From Paraburkholderia rhizosphaerae (GTDB taxonomy: Bacteria > Pseudomonadota > Gammaproteobacteria > Burkholderiales > Burkholderiaceae), in contig NZ_SORE01000009.1 in NCBI RefSeq assembly GCF_004366595.1, positions 1 through 64,000 on the forward strand: a stretch of 64,000 nucleotides of DNA, read 5' to 3'. This document shows, one piece after another, positions 8,856 to 20,287 of this stretch. Within the stretch, counting starts at the first letter, position 1. The number at the start of each line of letters is the position of its first letter. Position numbers and translations under genes: made by a program. Under the pieces are notes generated by a model, which was not told the DNA's origin, searched no databases, and was given only the letters and a program-made list of their open reading frames with translations.

Positions 8856-9818
8856 GTGAACGACATGGCGCCTGCGATGGAAAAGCAGTTGCAGCATCGC
8901 ACGGTGCTGCTGGAGGAAGCGGTCGACGCGCTGGTTACGCGCACGGACGGCGTCTATGTGGACGGCACGTTTGGGCGCGGCGGTCACAGTCGGGCGGTAT
9001 TGGCCAAGCTCGCCGACGCGGGCCGGTTGATCGCATTCGATAAAGACCCGCTTGCGATCGAAACGGCCCGGCAGATTGCCGATCCGCGCTTCGAAATCGT
9101 GCATCAAGGTTTTGCATCACTGCGTGACGCGCTGGCGTCCCGCGGGGTAGGGCGTGTGTCGGGCGTATTGCTGGATCTGGGTGTGTCGTCGCCGCAAGTG
9201 GACGACCCGCAGCGCGGTTTCAGTTTCCGTGCGGACGGCCCACTCGACATGCGTATGGACCCGACGCGCGGCGAATCTGCCGCGGATTGGCTCGCGCGGG
9301 CCACGTTGCAGGAACTGACGGAGGTGATCAGAGATTATGGGGAAGAACGGTTTGCTGTTCAGATTGCAAAGGCGCTTGTTGCTCGCCGGGCAGAGTCCGA
9401 ACGTCTTGGGCCTCTCGCAAGCACGGGCGAGCTTGCCCAAATCGTGGCTAACGCCGTCAAGACCCGTGAGAAGGGTAAGGACCCGGCAACCCGCACCTTT
9501 CAGGCTATACGGATTCACGTCAATCAAGAGCTTGCGGAGCTGCAAGTCGTACTAGAAGCAGCGTTGTCGTTGCTGGAGCAAGGGGGGCGGCTGGTCGTGA
9601 TCAGCTTTCATTCGCTCGAAGATCGAATCGTCAAGCGATTCATGCAGACGCATTCCACTGCGCCTGCGGTCGATCGCCGCCTGCCGATTCGTGCGGTCGA
9701 TCTGCCGAGCCCCCCATTCAAACTGTTAGGCCGTGTATTCGCGAGCGACGCCGAAGTCGCCGCCAATCCGCGCGCCCGTTCCGCCGTGATGCGCGTCGCG
9801 GAGCGGATCGCGCCATGA
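8856..9818 (+). CDS. rsmH: 16S rRNA (cytosine(1402)-N(4))-methyltransferase
   Basis: 320-residue SAM-dependent methyltransferase (formerly MraW) that N4-methylates C1402 in the ribosomal P site. The SAM-binding segment [16 protein letters not shown] (34-49) is followed by [11 protein letters not shown] and the conserved [20 protein letters not shown] region (about 106-125). [15 protein letters not shown] near 249-263 is the C-terminal family signature. The GTG at 8856 gives the usual length; an ATG nine bases later is an alternative. It overlaps ftsL by 4 bases (ATGA at 9815), so the two are probably translationally coupled. Confidence 0.95.
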   Translation: MNDMAPAMEKQLQHRTVLLEEAVDALVTRTDGVYVDGTFGRGGHSRAVLAKLADAGRLIAFDKDPLAIETARQIADPRFEIVHQGFASLRDALASRGVGRVSGVLLDLGVSSPQVDDPQRGFSFRADGPLDMRMDPTRGESAADWLARATLQELTEVIRDYGEERFAVQIAKALVARRAESERLGPLASTGELAQIVANAVKTREKGKDPATRTFQAIRIHVNQELAELQVVLEAALSLLEQGGRLVVISFHSLEDRIVKRFMQTHSTAPAVDRRLPIRAVDLPSPPFKLLGRVFASDAEVAANPRARSAVMRVAERIAP

Positions 9819-10195
9819 ACCGCCTCAATATCTTCCTGCTGATTCTCGTGATGGGTTGTGCGCTTTCGGTGGTTAACGCGACGAATCAGCAGCGCCAGTT
9901 CTTTATCCAGCTGCAACGCGCGCAATCGCAGGAGCGCCAGCTGCAGCAGGACTATTCGCAGCTTCAATATCAGCAGAGCGCGCTGTCGAAAACCTCGCGG
10001 ATCGAGCAGATCGCGACCGACTCGCTGAAGATGCAGCAGGCCACGACTGGCCGCACCCAATACGTGGTGCTCGATCCCGGCGCCGCGAGCGCCGAGGACG
10101 CGCCGATTCCCACCTCCGCGCCGGCATCGACGCCTTCGGGCGCACAGCCTGCGAGGCCGTCACGGGCCGCGAGCGCACGCGGAGGCACGCGATGA
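9815..10195 (+). CDS. ftsL: Cell division protein FtsL
   Basis: 126-residue bitopic inner-membrane protein of the divisome, part of the FtsQLB complex that activates FtsWI. A short cytoplasmic N-terminus leads directly into one membrane segment (about 3-21). A Gln-rich periplasmic coiled coil follows (about 24-65, with repeated QLQ/QLQY heptads). The Pro/Ala/Ser-rich tail after about residue 92 looks disordered. Overlaps of 4 bases with both rsmH and ftsI place it firmly in the operon. Family sequence conservation is low, so identification rests on topology, coiled coil and position. Confidence 0.93.
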   Translation: MNRLNIFLLILVMGCALSVVNATNQQRQFFIQLQRAQSQERQLQQDYSQLQYQQSALSKTSRIEQIATDSLKMQQATTGRTQYVVLDPGAASAEDAPIPTSAPASTPSGAQPARPSRAASARGGTR

Positions 10196-12180
10196 TCAAG
10201 AAATCGAAATCATCGAATCGCAAGAGTGTCGCGTTCTCCGCGAACCCGATTCTGTCGGTGCGCCTGCCGATGTGGCGCTCGAAGCTCGTCGTGTTTCTGC
10301 TCTTTATGGCTTTTGTCGCATTGGCGGGACGCGCGTTCTGGATTCAGGGACCGGGCAACGCGTTCTATCAGAAGCAAGGCGAAAGCCGCTATCAGCGCAC
10401 GATCGAGCTGCCGGCCACGCGCGGCAAGATTCTCGACCGTAACGGCCTTGTGCTCGCGACGAGTCTGCCGGTGCGCGCGATCTGGGCGATTCCGGAGTCG
10501 GTGCCGGACGATCTCGGCGCGGACAAGCTGCAGCAACTCGGCAAGCTGCTCGACATGTCGAACAAGGAACTGCGCGCCAAGCTGTCCGAAGACAAAACCT
10601 TTGTATACGTGAAGCGCCAGGTGCCGGTCGACGTCGCCGCGCAGGTCGCGGCCCTCGATATCCCGGGCGTCTATCAGCGCAACGAATACAAGCGTTTCTA
10701 TCCGGAAGGCGAGATCACCGCGCACCTGATCGGCTTTACCAACGTCGAAGACGAAGGCCAGGAAGGCGTCGAGCTCGGCGACCAGAAGATGCTGGCCGGC
10801 ATGTCGGGCAGCCGCCGCGTGATCAAGGACCGGCTGGGCCACATCGTCGAGGACGTCGACGAGCAGGTCGTGCCGCACAACGGCAAGGATGTCGAACTGT
10901 CGATCGACAGCAAGATCCAGTACATCGCTTACACGAACCTTAAAGCGGCCGTGCAGAAGTTCAAGGCGAAGGCGGGTGCCGCGATGGTGGTCGACGTACG
11001 GACCGGCGAAGTGCTCGCGCTCGTCAACTATCCGACCTACAACCCGAACGATCGCTCTCATCTGACCGGCGAACAGCTGCGCAACCGCATCCTCACCGAC
11101 GTATTCGAGCCGGGCTCGATCATGAAGCCGTTCACGGTGTCGCTCGCGCTCGATTTGCACCGCGTGTCGCCGACTACACTGGTGGATACGGGGCCGGGGC
11201 GTTTCACCCTCGACGGCGCGACGATTACCGACGACAGCGCGTTCGGCGTGCTGACCGTCGGCGGCGTGATCCAGAAGTCGAGCAACATCGGCGCGACGAA
11301 GATCGCGATGCAGCTCAAGCCCGAAGAGATGTGGAATATGTATACCAGCATCGGTCTCGGCCAGGCGCCGAAGGTCGGTTTTCCGGGCGCGGCGGCGGGC
11401 CGTCTGCGTCCGTGGAAGAGCTGGCGCCGCATCGAGCAGGCGACGATGTCGTACGGCTACGGCCTGTCGGCGTCGCTGTTCCAGCTCGCGCGCGCGTACA
11501 CCGCGATCGCGCACGACGGCCAGATTCTGCCGATTTCGATTTTCCGTACGCCGGGCGACCAGCCGGTCACCGGCACGCAGGTGTTCGCGCCGACCACCGC
11601 GCGCGAAGTGCGCGCGATGCTCGAAACCGTCGTTTCACCGGGCGGCACGTCGCCGGATGCGGCCGTGCCAGGCTATCGCGTCGGCGGCAAGAGCGGCACC
11701 GCGTACAAGCATTCGGGCCGCGGCTACGACAAATCGAAGTACCGCGCGTCGTTCGTCGGCATGGCGCCGATGCCGAATCCGCGGATCGTCGTCGCGGTGT
11801 CGGTCGATGAGCCGACCGCAGGCAGCCACTTCGGCGGTCAGGTGTCCGGGCCGGTGTTTTCGGCGATCGCCGGCGATACGCTGCGCTCGCTGAACGTGCC
11901 GCCCGATATGCCGATCAAGCAGATGGTCGTGTCGGACGACACGAATACGAACACCGCAGTCGCGTCGGCTGGCAACGGCGCAGGCGCGACAAACGGTAAC
12001 GCGAATGGCAGTGCGAATGGCGCGACGAATAGCGGCGCGAAGAACACAGCGAAAAGCGTGAGCGCATCCGAACACGCCGGCAATGCGAAGAAGTTCGCCG
12101 CGAAGATCTCGACTCGCGCGCCCGCGAAGAAGCTGACCATTTCGAGCGATGCGAGGAATCACCCAGGAGTCGTGCGATGA
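10192..12180 (+). CDS. ftsI: Peptidoglycan D,D-transpeptidase FtsI (PBP3)
   Basis: 662-residue class B penicillin-binding protein that cross-links septal peptidoglycan with FtsW. A cytoplasmic Arg/Lys/Ser-rich N-terminus precedes one membrane anchor (about 31-49), the pedestal domain (about 65-220) and the transpeptidase domain. Catalytic motifs are Ser309-x-x-Lys312 in EPGSIMKPF, SSN (363-365) and KSGT (499-502). Unlike E. coli FtsI (588 residues), it has an extended tail after about 580, rich in Asn, Gly, Ala and then Lys. The start overlaps the ftsL stop (ATGA). Confidence 0.96.
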   Translation: MIKKSKSSNRKSVAFSANPILSVRLPMWRSKLVVFLLFMAFVALAGRAFWIQGPGNAFYQKQGESRYQRTIELPATRGKILDRNGLVLATSLPVRAIWAIPESVPDDLGADKLQQLGKLLDMSNKELRAKLSEDKTFVYVKRQVPVDVAAQVAALDIPGVYQRNEYKRFYPEGEITAHLIGFTNVEDEGQEGVELGDQKMLAGMSGSRRVIKDRLGHIVEDVDEQVVPHNGKDVELSIDSKIQYIAYTNLKAAVQKFKAKAGAAMVVDVRTGEVLALVNYPTYNPNDRSHLTGEQLRNRILTDVFEPGSIMKPFTVSLALDLHRVSPTTLVDTGPGRFTLDGATITDDSAFGVLTVGGVIQKSSNIGATKIAMQLKPEEMWNMYTSIGLGQAPKVGFPGAAAGRLRPWKSWRRIEQATMSYGYGLSASLFQLARAYTAIAHDGQILPISIFRTPGDQPVTGTQVFAPTTAREVRAMLETVVSPGGTSPDAAVPGYRVGGKSGTAYKHSGRGYDKSKYRASFVGMAPMPNPRIVVAVSVDEPTAGSHFGGQVSGPVFSAIAGDTLRSLNVPPDMPIKQMVVSDDTNTNTAVASAGNGAGATNGNANGSANGATNSGAKNTAKSVSASEHAGNAKKFAAKISTRAPAKKLTISSDARNHPGVVR

Positions 12181-13733
12181 GCGCGCTACGCACCTCCCAT
12201 CCGGCGCGCGCGGACATCGATGACGCGCTAGCGTGGCTACGCGCGCGCGTGAAACCCGCTGCGCAACTGCACGCGGACACCCGTTCGCTTGCGGCGGGCG
12301 ACGCGTTTCTCGCGTATGCAGTAGATGGCGCGGACAACCGTCCGTTCATCGACAACGCGATCGAACGCGGCGCCGCGGCGGTGCTGTATCAGCCGGAAAA
12401 CCTGGCAGCGAAACCGGCCTCCGCGCTCGCGCACGCGGTGCCTGCGCTCAACGAACTCGCCGGCACGATCGCGAGTGCGTGGTACGGCGACCCAAGCGAC
12501 GCGATGCGCGTAATCGGTGTGACCGGCACGAACGGCAAGACGTCGTCCACGCAATGGATTGCGTCGGCGCTGTCCGCACTCGGCACGCCGTGCGCGGTGA
12601 TCGGCACGCTGGGCAGCGGCATGCCGGGGCACCTCGTTCATACCGGCTTTACGACTCCGGACGCGCCGCAACTGCAGCGCAGCCTCGCGCAGTTGCGCGG
12701 CGCGGGTGCGCAAGCGATCGCGATGGAAGTGTCGTCGCATGCGCTGCATCAGGGGCGCGTGAACGGCACCGCGTTCGACATCGCGGTCTTCACGAACCTG
12801 ACGCAGGACCATCTCGACTATCACCGCACGTTCGCCGCATACGAAGCGGCGAAAGCGCGCCTGTTCGCATGGCCGGCGCTGCGCGTCGCGGTCATCAACG
12901 TCGACGACGCAGCAGGCCGCCGCTTGCTCGCGAGCACGAAAGGGCACGCGCGCACAATCGCGTATTCGATCGAAGGCGACGCCAGCGCGCCGGACGTCAG
13001 CGCGTTGCTGGCCGACCAGGCGCTGATCGCAAGCAAAGTGCGGGCGACGACGACCGGCACCGCGTTCCATCTGGTATCCGACTGGGGTAGCGCCGATGTC
13101 GAAGTCGGCACGCTTGGCGCATTCAACGTCAGCAATCTGCTCGGCGTGCTCGGTGCGCTACTGGCCGCGGACGTGCCGTTCGATGCGGCGCTCGCCGAAC
13201 TCGCGAAGCTCGAACCGGTGAACGGTCGCATGCAGCGTCTCGGTGGCCGCCTGCAAAACGACGAGCCGCTCGTCGTGATCGACTATGCGCACACGCCGGA
13301 TGCGCTGGAAAAAACGCTCGACGCGTTGCGCCCGATCGCGCAAGCGCGCGGTGGGGAACTGATCTGCATGTTCGGCTGCGGCGGCGATCGCGACGCGACC
13401 AAGCGCCCGTTGATGGGCGCGATCGCCGAGCGTCGCGCGGATACCGTCGTTGTCACCAGCGACAACCCGCGCGGCGAAGACCCGCAAAAAATCATCGATC
13501 AGATCGTTGCGGGCATGACGCAGCCGTCGAACGCGCGCTGTATCGAAGACCGCGCGAGCGCGATCCTGCAGGCAATCCGCAGTGCCGCGCGCGAAGACGT
13601 GATCGTTCTCGCCGGCAAGGGTCACGAAGCGACCCAGGAAATCATGGGCAAGAAGCGCGCGTTCTCGGATCAGGACCATGCGCGGCTCGCGCTGGCCGCG
13701 CGTGCGACGCACACACGCGGAGGTGGCGAATGA
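12177..13733 (+). CDS. murE: UDP-N-acetylmuramoyl-L-alanyl-D-glutamate--2,6-diaminopimelate ligase
   Basis: 518-residue cytoplasmic Mur ligase that adds the third stem-peptide residue to UDP-MurNAc-L-Ala-D-Glu. The ATP P-loop is GVTGTNGKTSST (114-125). The DNPRGEDP motif near 430 is the meso-diaminopimelate recognition signature, so the added residue is m-DAP rather than Lys. The FGCGGDRDATKRP segment matches the C-terminal ligase domain. It starts in an ATGA overlap with ftsI and ends in one with murF. The length is close to E. coli MurE (495). Confidence 0.96.
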   Translation: MSALRTSHPARADIDDALAWLRARVKPAAQLHADTRSLAAGDAFLAYAVDGADNRPFIDNAIERGAAAVLYQPENLAAKPASALAHAVPALNELAGTIASAWYGDPSDAMRVIGVTGTNGKTSSTQWIASALSALGTPCAVIGTLGSGMPGHLVHTGFTTPDAPQLQRSLAQLRGAGAQAIAMEVSSHALHQGRVNGTAFDIAVFTNLTQDHLDYHRTFAAYEAAKARLFAWPALRVAVINVDDAAGRRLLASTKGHARTIAYSIEGDASAPDVSALLADQALIASKVRATTTGTAFHLVSDWGSADVEVGTLGAFNVSNLLGVLGALLAADVPFDAALAELAKLEPVNGRMQRLGGRLQNDEPLVVIDYAHTPDALEKTLDALRPIAQARGGELICMFGCGGDRDATKRPLMGAIAERRADTVVVTSDNPRGEDPQKIIDQIVAGMTQPSNARCIEDRASAILQAIRSAAREDVIVLAGKGHEATQEIMGKKRAFSDQDHARLALAARATHTRGGGE

Positions 13734-15157
13734 CCGAACGAGCTTCCGCGATGTTTTCGCTGCGCGAAGCCGCGGCGCTGATTCCGGGCGCGACCGTGCT
13801 CGGCGACGATTCGGTGACGTTCGAGCGCGTGTCGACCGACAGTCGCACGGCCGGTCCGGGCGACCTGTTTGTCGCGCTCAAAGGTGAGCGTTTCGATGCG
13901 CACGACTTCCTGCCGGAAGTCGCCGATCGTCACGTGAGCGCTGCGCTGGTCACGCGCAGCCCGGGCGACTGGCGCGTGCCCGCGTTGCGCGTCGCCGATA
14001 CGCGCGCCGCGCTCGGCGCACTCGCGCGCGGCTGGCGCCGCCGTTTCACGATGCCGCTCGTCGCGGTCACCGGTAGCAACGGCAAGACGACAGTCAAGGA
14101 AATGATCGCGTCGATCTTCGCGGCGGCCGTGGGCGAAGCCTCGCGCCTCGCGACCTCAGGCAACTTCAACAATGACATCGGCGTGCCGCTCACGCTGTTC
14201 CGGCTGAATGACACGCATCGGCTCGCGGTCGTGGAACTCGGCATGAATCACCCCGGCGAAACGCAACTGCTCGCGACTATCGCGGAGCCGACCGTCGCGG
14301 TGGTGAACAACGCGCAGCGCGAGCATCAGGAATTCATGGCGACGGTCGAGGCGGTCGCGCTCGAACACGCGAGCGTGATTCACGCGCTGACACCCGACGG
14401 CGTCGCGGTGTTTCCGGCTGATGATGCGTACGCCGGCATCTGGCGCGTCGCGGCGACCGGTAACCGGGTGATCGACTTCGCGCTGAACACGGACGAGTGC
14501 ATCACTGAAGCGGCGGTGACTGGCCGCTTCGACGGCAGCCGGCTCAGCATCGATACCGCGGAAGGTCACGTCGACGTGACGCTGCAAGTGCTCGGCGCGC
14601 ACAACGCACGCAACGCGCTGGCCGCGACGGCCGCGGCGCTCGCCGCCGGCGTGCCGCTCGATGCGATCAAACGCGGCCTCGAAGCATTCGGCGCTGTGAA
14701 AGGCCGACTGCAGGTGAAGCGCGCGGCGCTCGGCTCACTGGCGGGCGCAACGGTGATCGACGACACGTACAACGCGAACCCCGACTCGATGCGTGCCGCG
14801 ATCGACGTGCTGGCGACGCGGCCATCGCCGCGCGTGCTGGTGATGGGCGACATGGGTGAAGTCGGCGATGAAGGCCCGGCGTTTCATCGCGAGGTTGGCG
14901 CGTACGCGAAGGAGCAGGGCATCGACGCGCTGTACGCAATGGGCGGCGCATCGTGCGACGCGTGCACCGCGTACGGTCCGACCGCGCATCACGCGGCCGA
15001 TCCGGCTGCGCTGGTCGCGCAATTGAAACAGGCGGGCCTGACGGCAAGCGCAACGATTCTGGTGAAAGGCTCACGCTTCATGCAGATGGAGCGTGTGGTG
15101 GACGCCTTGACGAGTCCACAAACCGATGCGGCGGGCGACAGGCCCGCCGCACATTGA
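13730..15157 (+). CDS. murF: UDP-N-acetylmuramoyl-tripeptide--D-alanyl-D-alanine ligase
   Basis: 475-residue Mur ligase that attaches D-Ala-D-Ala (made by the ddlB product encoded downstream) to UDP-MurNAc-tripeptide. The P-loop is [13 protein letters not shown] (113-125). [11 protein letters not shown] (about 166-176) and [11 protein letters not shown] (about 344-354) are family signatures of the central and C-terminal domains. The ATG at 13730 overlaps the murE stop; an internal Met at residue 8 is an alternative start nearer the usual N-terminus. mraY begins 20 bases after the stop. Confidence 0.95.
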   Translation: MTERASAMFSLREAAALIPGATVLGDDSVTFERVSTDSRTAGPGDLFVALKGERFDAHDFLPEVADRHVSAALVTRSPGDWRVPALRVADTRAALGALARGWRRRFTMPLVAVTGSNGKTTVKEMIASIFAAAVGEASRLATSGNFNNDIGVPLTLFRLNDTHRLAVVELGMNHPGETQLLATIAEPTVAVVNNAQREHQEFMATVEAVALEHASVIHALTPDGVAVFPADDAYAGIWRVAATGNRVIDFALNTDECITEAAVTGRFDGSRLSIDTAEGHVDVTLQVLGAHNARNALAATAAALAAGVPLDAIKRGLEAFGAVKGRLQVKRAALGSLAGATVIDDTYNANPDSMRAAIDVLATRPSPRVLVMGDMGEVGDEGPAFHREVGAYAKEQGIDALYAMGGASCDACTAYGPTAHHAADPAALVAQLKQAGLTASATILVKGSRFMQMERVVDALTSPQTDAAGDRPAAH

Positions 15158-15176
15158 ACAGAGAAGGGAACCTCGC

Positions 15177-16346
15177 ATGTTAGTGGCGCTGGCGCAATGG
15201 CTGCAGAATGACGCAAGCTTTTTGCGCGTGGTCAGTTACCTCACGTTTCGCGCAGTCGCCGCGACGATTACCGCATTGCTGATCGGTCTGGTCTGCGGCC
15301 CGTGGGTGATTCGCAAGCTGACCGCAATGAAAGTCGGCCAGGCAGTCCGCACAAACGGCCCGCAGACTCATCTCGTGAAGTCGGGCACGCCGACGATGGG
15401 CGGCGTGCTGATTCTGATCGGCATCGCGGTATCGACGCTGCTGTGGGCCGATCTGACCAACCGCTTTATCTGGATCGTGATGCTGGTTACGTTCGGCTTC
15501 GGCATCATCGGCTGGGTCGATGACTACCGGAAGGTCGTCTATAAGGACCCGCGCGGGATGTCGTCGCGTGAAAAGTATTTCTGGCAATCGGTGATCGGCC
15601 TGTTCGCCGCCGTGTATCTCGCGTTCAGCGTGTCCGAGGCGAGCAATGTGCGCGTGTTCGACCTGTTTATGGCGTGGGTGCGCAGCGGGCTGTCGATGGG
15701 CCTGCCCGCCCGCGCGGACCTGATGCTGCCGTTTCTGAAGTCGATCAGCTATCCGCTCGGCGTGTGGGGTTTTATCGCGCTCACGTATCTGGTGATTGTC
15801 GGCGCGAGCAACGCGGTGAACCTGACCGACGGCCTCGACGGCCTCGTGATCATGCCGGTCGTGCTGGTTGGCGCGTCGCTCGGCGTATTCGCGTATGTGA
15901 TGGGCAGCTCGGTCTATTCGAAGTATCTGCTGTTTCCGCACATCCCAGGCGCGGGTGAATTGCTGATTTTCTGTTCCGCGATCGGCGGCGCGGGCCTCGC
16001 GTTTCTGTGGTTCAACACGCACCCCGCGCAGGTGTTTATGGGCGACGTCGGCGCACTCGCGCTCGGCGGCGCGCTTGGCACTGTCGCGGTGATTGTCCGC
16101 CAGGAAATCGTACTTTTCATCATGGGCGGCATCTTCGTCGCCGAAACGCTTTCCGTGATGCTGCAAGTCACGTGGTTCAAATACACGAAGCGCCGCTACG
16201 GCGAAGGCAGACGCATCTTCAAGATGGCGCCGCTGCATCACCACTTCGAGTTGTCCGGGTGGAAAGAAACGCAGGTGGTCGTGCGTTTCTGGATCATCAC
16301 GTTGATGTTGTGCCTGTTCGGTTTGTCCACGCTCAAATTGCGCTAA
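15177..16346 (+). CDS. mraY: Phospho-N-acetylmuramoyl-pentapeptide-transferase
   Basis: 389-residue polytopic inner-membrane enzyme that transfers phospho-MurNAc-pentapeptide from UDP to undecaprenyl phosphate, making lipid I. About ten membrane segments are visible, with conserved cytoplasmic loops: TPTMGGVLI near 77-85, the Asp pair in GWVDDYRK (about 113-120), the [11 protein letters not shown] loop (about 217-227) and the MAPLHHHFE histidine motif (about 351-359). The ATG at 15177, with GAGAAGGGAA upstream, matches family N-termini; a longer in-frame reading extends into murF and is not credible. murD follows after 22 bases. Confidence 0.96.
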   Translation: MLVALAQWLQNDASFLRVVSYLTFRAVAATITALLIGLVCGPWVIRKLTAMKVGQAVRTNGPQTHLVKSGTPTMGGVLILIGIAVSTLLWADLTNRFIWIVMLVTFGFGIIGWVDDYRKVVYKDPRGMSSREKYFWQSVIGLFAAVYLAFSVSEASNVRVFDLFMAWVRSGLSMGLPARADLMLPFLKSISYPLGVWGFIALTYLVIVGASNAVNLTDGLDGLVIMPVVLVGASLGVFAYVMGSSVYSKYLLFPHIPGAGELLIFCSAIGGAGLAFLWFNTHPAQVFMGDVGALALGGALGTVAVIVRQEIVLFIMGGIFVAETLSVMLQVTWFKYTKRRYGEGRRIFKMAPLHHHFELSGWKETQVVVRFWIITLMLCLFGLSTLKLR

Positions 16347-16368
16347 GCAGCAGAAAGGAAAGCAAGCG

Positions 16369-17883
16369 ATGTTCGGCGAGAAGTTTCAGGATCGGCAAAA
16401 GCCGATGGTGCTCGTGCTGGGGCTCGGTGAATCGGGCCTCGCGATGGCGCGCTGGTGCGCGCGGCACGGTTGCCGCCTGCGCATTGCCGACACGCGCGAA
16501 GTGCCGCCGAATCTGTCCGCGCTCGAAGCGCATCGCGTCGACGCCGATTTCATCGGCGGCGCGTTTTCGCCGGTGCTGCTCGAAGGAGTCGAACTGGTGG
16601 CGATCAGCCCCGGCTTGTCGCCGCTCGCCGCCGATTTACTGCCGCTCATCGATGCCGCGCGCGAGCGCGATATTCCGGTGTGGGGCGAGCTCGAGTTCTT
16701 CGCGCAGGCGTTGAAGACGCTCGGCGCAAGCGGTTACGCACCGAAGGTGATCGCGATCACCGGCACCAATGGCAAGACCACGACGACGAGTCTCACCGGC
16801 CTGCTATGCGCGCGCGCGGGCAAGAAGGTCGCGATTGCCGGCAATATCAGCCCGGCCGCGCTCGACAAACTGAGCGAAGCGATCGACAACACCGCGCTGC
16901 CGGACATCTGGGTGCTCGAGCTGTCGAGCTTCCAGCTGGAAACCGCGCATACGTTCGCGCCGGACGCGGCGGTCGTGCTCAATATCACGCAGGACCATCT
17001 GGACTGGCACGGCGGGCTCGACGCTTATGCCGCCGCGAAGGGCCGCATCTTCGGCGCGCATACGGTGCGGGTGCTCAACCGCGACGACGCGCGCGTGATG
17101 GCGCTCGCGCCCGCCGCGGACAGTGCGGCGCAGATGGTGACGTTCGGGCTGAACGAGCCGGCGCGCAATGGCGACTACGGCTTGCTGCGCGATAACGGAA
17201 TGTTGTGGCTGGTCGAAGCCGAAGACCTCGATGCAGCCGACGAACCGACCAGCACGCGCCGTCGCAAGAGCGAAAGCACGACGCCGCCGAATATTGCGTT
17301 GAAGCGCCTGATGCCGGCCGACGCATTGCGCATTCGTGGCTTGCACAACGCGGCAAATGCGCTCGCCGCATTTGCGCTCGCACGCGCGGTGGGTCTACCG
17401 GGTGCGCCGTTGCTGCACGGACTGCGCGAATACCGCGGCGAGCCGCACCGCGTCGAACTGATCGCTTCGCTCGACGGCGTCGACTACGTCGACGACAGCA
17501 AGGGCACGAACGTCGGCGCAACCGTCGCCGCGCTCGACGGACTTGCGCAGCGCGCGGTGCTGATCGCCGGCGGCGACGGCAAGGGCCAGGACTTCGAGCC
17601 GCTCGCCGCGCCGGTCACGCGCTGGTGCCGCGCGGTGATGCTGATCGGCCGCGACGCGCCGAATATCCGCGCCGCACTCGCCGACACCGGCATCGCGCTT
17701 GCCGATCACGCGACGCTCGAAGAAGCGACGCGCGCAGCAGCCGCGCTCGCGCAGCCCGGCGATGCGGTGCTGCTGTCGCCCGCATGCGCGAGCTTCGACA
17801 TGTTCAAGGGTTACGCGCACCGTGCAGAGGTGTTTCGCAGCACGGTCGAAGAGATTGCCGCCGAACGGGGGACGATGATATGA
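16369..17883 (+). CDS. murD: UDP-N-acetylmuramoylalanine--D-glutamate ligase
   Basis: 504-residue Mur ligase that adds D-Glu to UDP-MurNAc-L-Ala. The N-terminal Rossmann-like segment [10 protein letters not shown] (16-25) binds the UDP substrate, the P-loop is [12 protein letters not shown] (131-142), and DDSKGTN near 379-385 marks the C-terminal domain. It is longer than E. coli MurD (438); part of the excess is a charged insertion around 285-310 ([16 protein letters not shown]) between the central-domain strands. The RBS region GAAAGGAAAG lies before the ATG. Its stop overlaps the ftsW start (ATGA at 17880). Confidence 0.95.
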   Translation: MFGEKFQDRQKPMVLVLGLGESGLAMARWCARHGCRLRIADTREVPPNLSALEAHRVDADFIGGAFSPVLLEGVELVAISPGLSPLAADLLPLIDAARERDIPVWGELEFFAQALKTLGASGYAPKVIAITGTNGKTTTTSLTGLLCARAGKKVAIAGNISPAALDKLSEAIDNTALPDIWVLELSSFQLETAHTFAPDAAVVLNITQDHLDWHGGLDAYAAAKGRIFGAHTVRVLNRDDARVMALAPAADSAAQMVTFGLNEPARNGDYGLLRDNGMLWLVEAEDLDAADEPTSTRRRKSESTTPPNIALKRLMPADALRIRGLHNAANALAAFALARAVGLPGAPLLHGLREYRGEPHRVELIASLDGVDYVDDSKGTNVGATVAALDGLAQRAVLIAGGDGKGQDFEPLAAPVTRWCRAVMLIGRDAPNIRAALADTGIALADHATLEEATRAAAALAQPGDAVLLSPACASFDMFKGYAHRAEVFRSTVEEIAAERGTMI

Positions 17884-19163
17884 GCTGGTCGGAACGCTTC
17901 GGATCACGCCTGGCCGGGCAACGCGGCTCGGTGTCGGGCAGTTCAACTGCGTCATCGTCGACGTCGGGGCGCGGCATTGCCGGCGGCCTCGCGAGCGCCG
18001 TCAATGGCGTGCGGCCGCTGCGCTCGCGGATGCTCGATTACGATCATTCGCTGCTGTGGGTGGTCGTCGCGCTGCTCGGGCTCGGCGTCGTGATGGTGTA
18101 TTCGGCGTCGATTGCGATGCCGGATTCGCCGAAGTACGCGTCGTATCGCGATTACGCGTTTCTCGTGCGGCAGACGCTGTATGTGGTGCTCGGCGGCGTG
18201 GTCGGTATTGTCACGTTCCGCATTCCGATTTCGACGTGGGACAAATACGCACCGAAGCTTTTTCTGATCGCGCTCGTCGCGCTGGTGATCGTGCTGATCC
18301 CGCACATCGGCAAAGGCGTGAACGGCGCGCGCCGCTGGATTCCGCTCGGCATCACGAATATGCAGCCGTCGGAAATCATGAAGCTCGCGGTGACGATCTA
18401 CGCGGCGAACTACACGGTGCGCAAGCAGGAATACATGCACAGCTTCGCGAAGGGCTTCTTGCCGATGGGCTTCGCAGTCGGCGTGGTCGGCATGCTGCTG
18501 CTGCTCGAGCCGGATATGGGCGCGTTTATGGTGATCGCCGCGATCGCGATGGGCCTGCTGTTTCTCGGCGGCGTGAACGGCAAGATTTTCGGCGGGCTGG
18601 TGGCGACCGCAGTGGGCACGTTTACGCTGCTCGTGTGGGCGTCGCCGTGGCGCCGCGAGCGGATTTTTGCGTACCTCGATCCATGGGACGACCGTTACGC
18701 GCAAGGCAAGGCGTATCAATTGACGCACTCGCTGATCGCGTTCGGCCGCGGCGAATGGTTCGGCGTCGGTCTTGGCGGCAGCGTCGAAAAGCTCAATTAC
18801 CTGCCGGAAGCGCACACCGACTTCATTCTCGCGGTGATCGGCGAGGAACTCGGTTTCGTCGGCGTGCTGGTCGTGATTCTGCTGTTCTACTGGATCGTGC
18901 GTCGCGCGTTCGAAATCGGCCGCCAGGCGCTCGCGCTCGACCGCACGTTTGCGGGTCTCGTCGCGAAAGGCATCGGGATCTGGTTTGGCGCGCAGACGTT
19001 TATCAATATGGGCGTGAACCTCGGTCTGCTGCCGACCAAAGGTTTGACGCTGCCGCTCGTCAGCTATGGCGGCTCCGGCATCCTGCTGAACTGCCTCGCG
19101 ATCGCGGTGCTGATGCGGGTCGACTATGAAAACCGGGTGCTGATGCGCGGAGGGAAGGTATGA
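17880..19163 (+). CDS. ftsW: Septal peptidoglycan polymerase FtsW (SEDS family)
   Basis: 427-residue SEDS-family glycosyltransferase that polymerises lipid II at the septum together with FtsI. A Ser/Arg-rich cytoplasmic N-terminus of about 50 residues precedes roughly ten membrane segments. Family signatures include [13 protein letters not shown] (about 140-152), [10 protein letters not shown] near 211-220, the PEAHTDFI loop (about 307-314) and the C-terminal PLVSYGGSG (about 390-398). The ATG at 17880 overlaps the murD stop and gives the normal length. An in-frame reading continues well upstream into murD but lacks homology. Confidence 0.95.
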   Translation: MSWSERFGSRLAGQRGSVSGSSTASSSTSGRGIAGGLASAVNGVRPLRSRMLDYDHSLLWVVVALLGLGVVMVYSASIAMPDSPKYASYRDYAFLVRQTLYVVLGGVVGIVTFRIPISTWDKYAPKLFLIALVALVIVLIPHIGKGVNGARRWIPLGITNMQPSEIMKLAVTIYAANYTVRKQEYMHSFAKGFLPMGFAVGVVGMLLLLEPDMGAFMVIAAIAMGLLFLGGVNGKIFGGLVATAVGTFTLLVWASPWRRERIFAYLDPWDDRYAQGKAYQLTHSLIAFGRGEWFGVGLGGSVEKLNYLPEAHTDFILAVIGEELGFVGVLVVILLFYWIVRRAFEIGRQALALDRTFAGLVAKGIGIWFGAQTFINMGVNLGLLPTKGLTLPLVSYGGSGILLNCLAIAVLMRVDYENRVLMRGGKV

Positions 19164-20287
19164 CACGCATCGCGACCGATCCGCGCACGCTGATGGTGAT
19201 GGCCGGTGGCACCGGGGGACACGTGTTCCCGGGACTCGCGGTCGCGCACCTGATGCAGGCGTGGGGATGGCGCGTCGTGTGGCTCGGCAATCCGACCGGG
19301 ATGGAAGCGACTCTGGTGCCGAAGCACGGCATTCCGATGGAGTACGTGCGCTTCGGCGGCTTGCGCGGCAAGGGCCTCGCGACCAAGCTGATGCTGCCGG
19401 TGAACCTGTTGCGCGCGTGTTCGCAGAGCCTCTCGGTGCTGCGTCGCGTAAAGCCGGATGTCGTGCTCGGCATGGGCGGCTACATCACGTTCCCGGCCGG
19501 TGTGATGACCTGGCTGTCCGGCCGCTCGCTCGTGCTGCACGAACAGAATTCGATCGCGGGCCTGGCGAACAAGGTGCTTGCGAAGCTGGCGAAGCGCGTG
19601 CTCGTCGCGTTTCCGAACGCGCTGCCGCATGCGGAATGGACCGGTAATCCGATTCGTGAGGAACTTGCGCGCGTGCCGACACCCGAAGGACGGTATGCAT
19701 CACGAAGCGGTCCTTTGAATGTGCTGGTGGTCGGTGGCAGCCTGGGCGCCGCGGGCCTCAACGAAGTCGTGCCGAACGCACTGGCGCGCCTCGCTCCGAA
19801 CGAGCGGCCGCGCATCGTGCATCAGGCGGGCGCAAAGCATATCGACGCAGCGCGCGCGAACTACGAAGCCGCGGGCATTGCCACCGGAGACGACGTGCAG
19901 CTGGTGCCGTTTATCGACGACATGACGAGCGCCTACGCCAACGCCGATCTCGTGATCTGCCGCTCCGGTGCGATGACGGTCGCCGAGATCGCGGCGGTCG
20001 GTGTTGCGGCGTTCTTCGTGCCGTTCCCTTATGCAGTCGACGATCACCAGACCACGAACGCCGCGTTTCTCGCCGAACACGGCGCGGCGCGGGTTGTGCA
20101 GCAACGCGACCTGACGGCGGACATGCTCGCCGACTGGCTGCGCGGCCAGACGCGCGCAACGCTCGTGGAAATGGCGAAACGGTCACGGTCGCTCGCGAAG
20201 CCCGACGCGACCGAACAGGTTGCGCAAGTCTGCGCAACCGTTGCGGGCGTCGCGCGCAGCGCGACCCCGGAAGGAAGTCAGCAATGA
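19160..20287 (+). CDS. murG: UDP-N-acetylglucosamine--N-acetylmuramyl-(pentapeptide) pyrophosphoryl-undecaprenol N-acetylglucosamine transferase
   Basis: 375-residue GT28 glycosyltransferase on the cytoplasmic membrane face that converts lipid I to lipid [12 protein letters not shown] (16-25) is the N-terminal glycine-rich loop, [12 protein letters not shown] (about 107-118) is the second. The C-terminal nucleotide-sugar domain shows [13 protein letters not shown] (about 190-202), [13 protein letters not shown] (about 267-279) and DDHQTTNA. It overlaps ftsW and murC by 4 bases each. Confidence 0.96.
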   Translation: MTRIATDPRTLMVMAGGTGGHVFPGLAVAHLMQAWGWRVVWLGNPTGMEATLVPKHGIPMEYVRFGGLRGKGLATKLMLPVNLLRACSQSLSVLRRVKPDVVLGMGGYITFPAGVMTWLSGRSLVLHEQNSIAGLANKVLAKLAKRVLVAFPNALPHAEWTGNPIREELARVPTPEGRYASRSGPLNVLVVGGSLGAAGLNEVVPNALARLAPNERPRIVHQAGAKHIDAARANYEAAGIATGDDVQLVPFIDDMTSAYANADLVICRSGAMTVAEIAAVGVAAFFVPFPYAVDDHQTTNAAFLAEHGAARVVQQRDLTADMLADWLRGQTRATLVEMAKRSRSLAKPDATEQVAQVCATVAGVARSATPEGSQQ

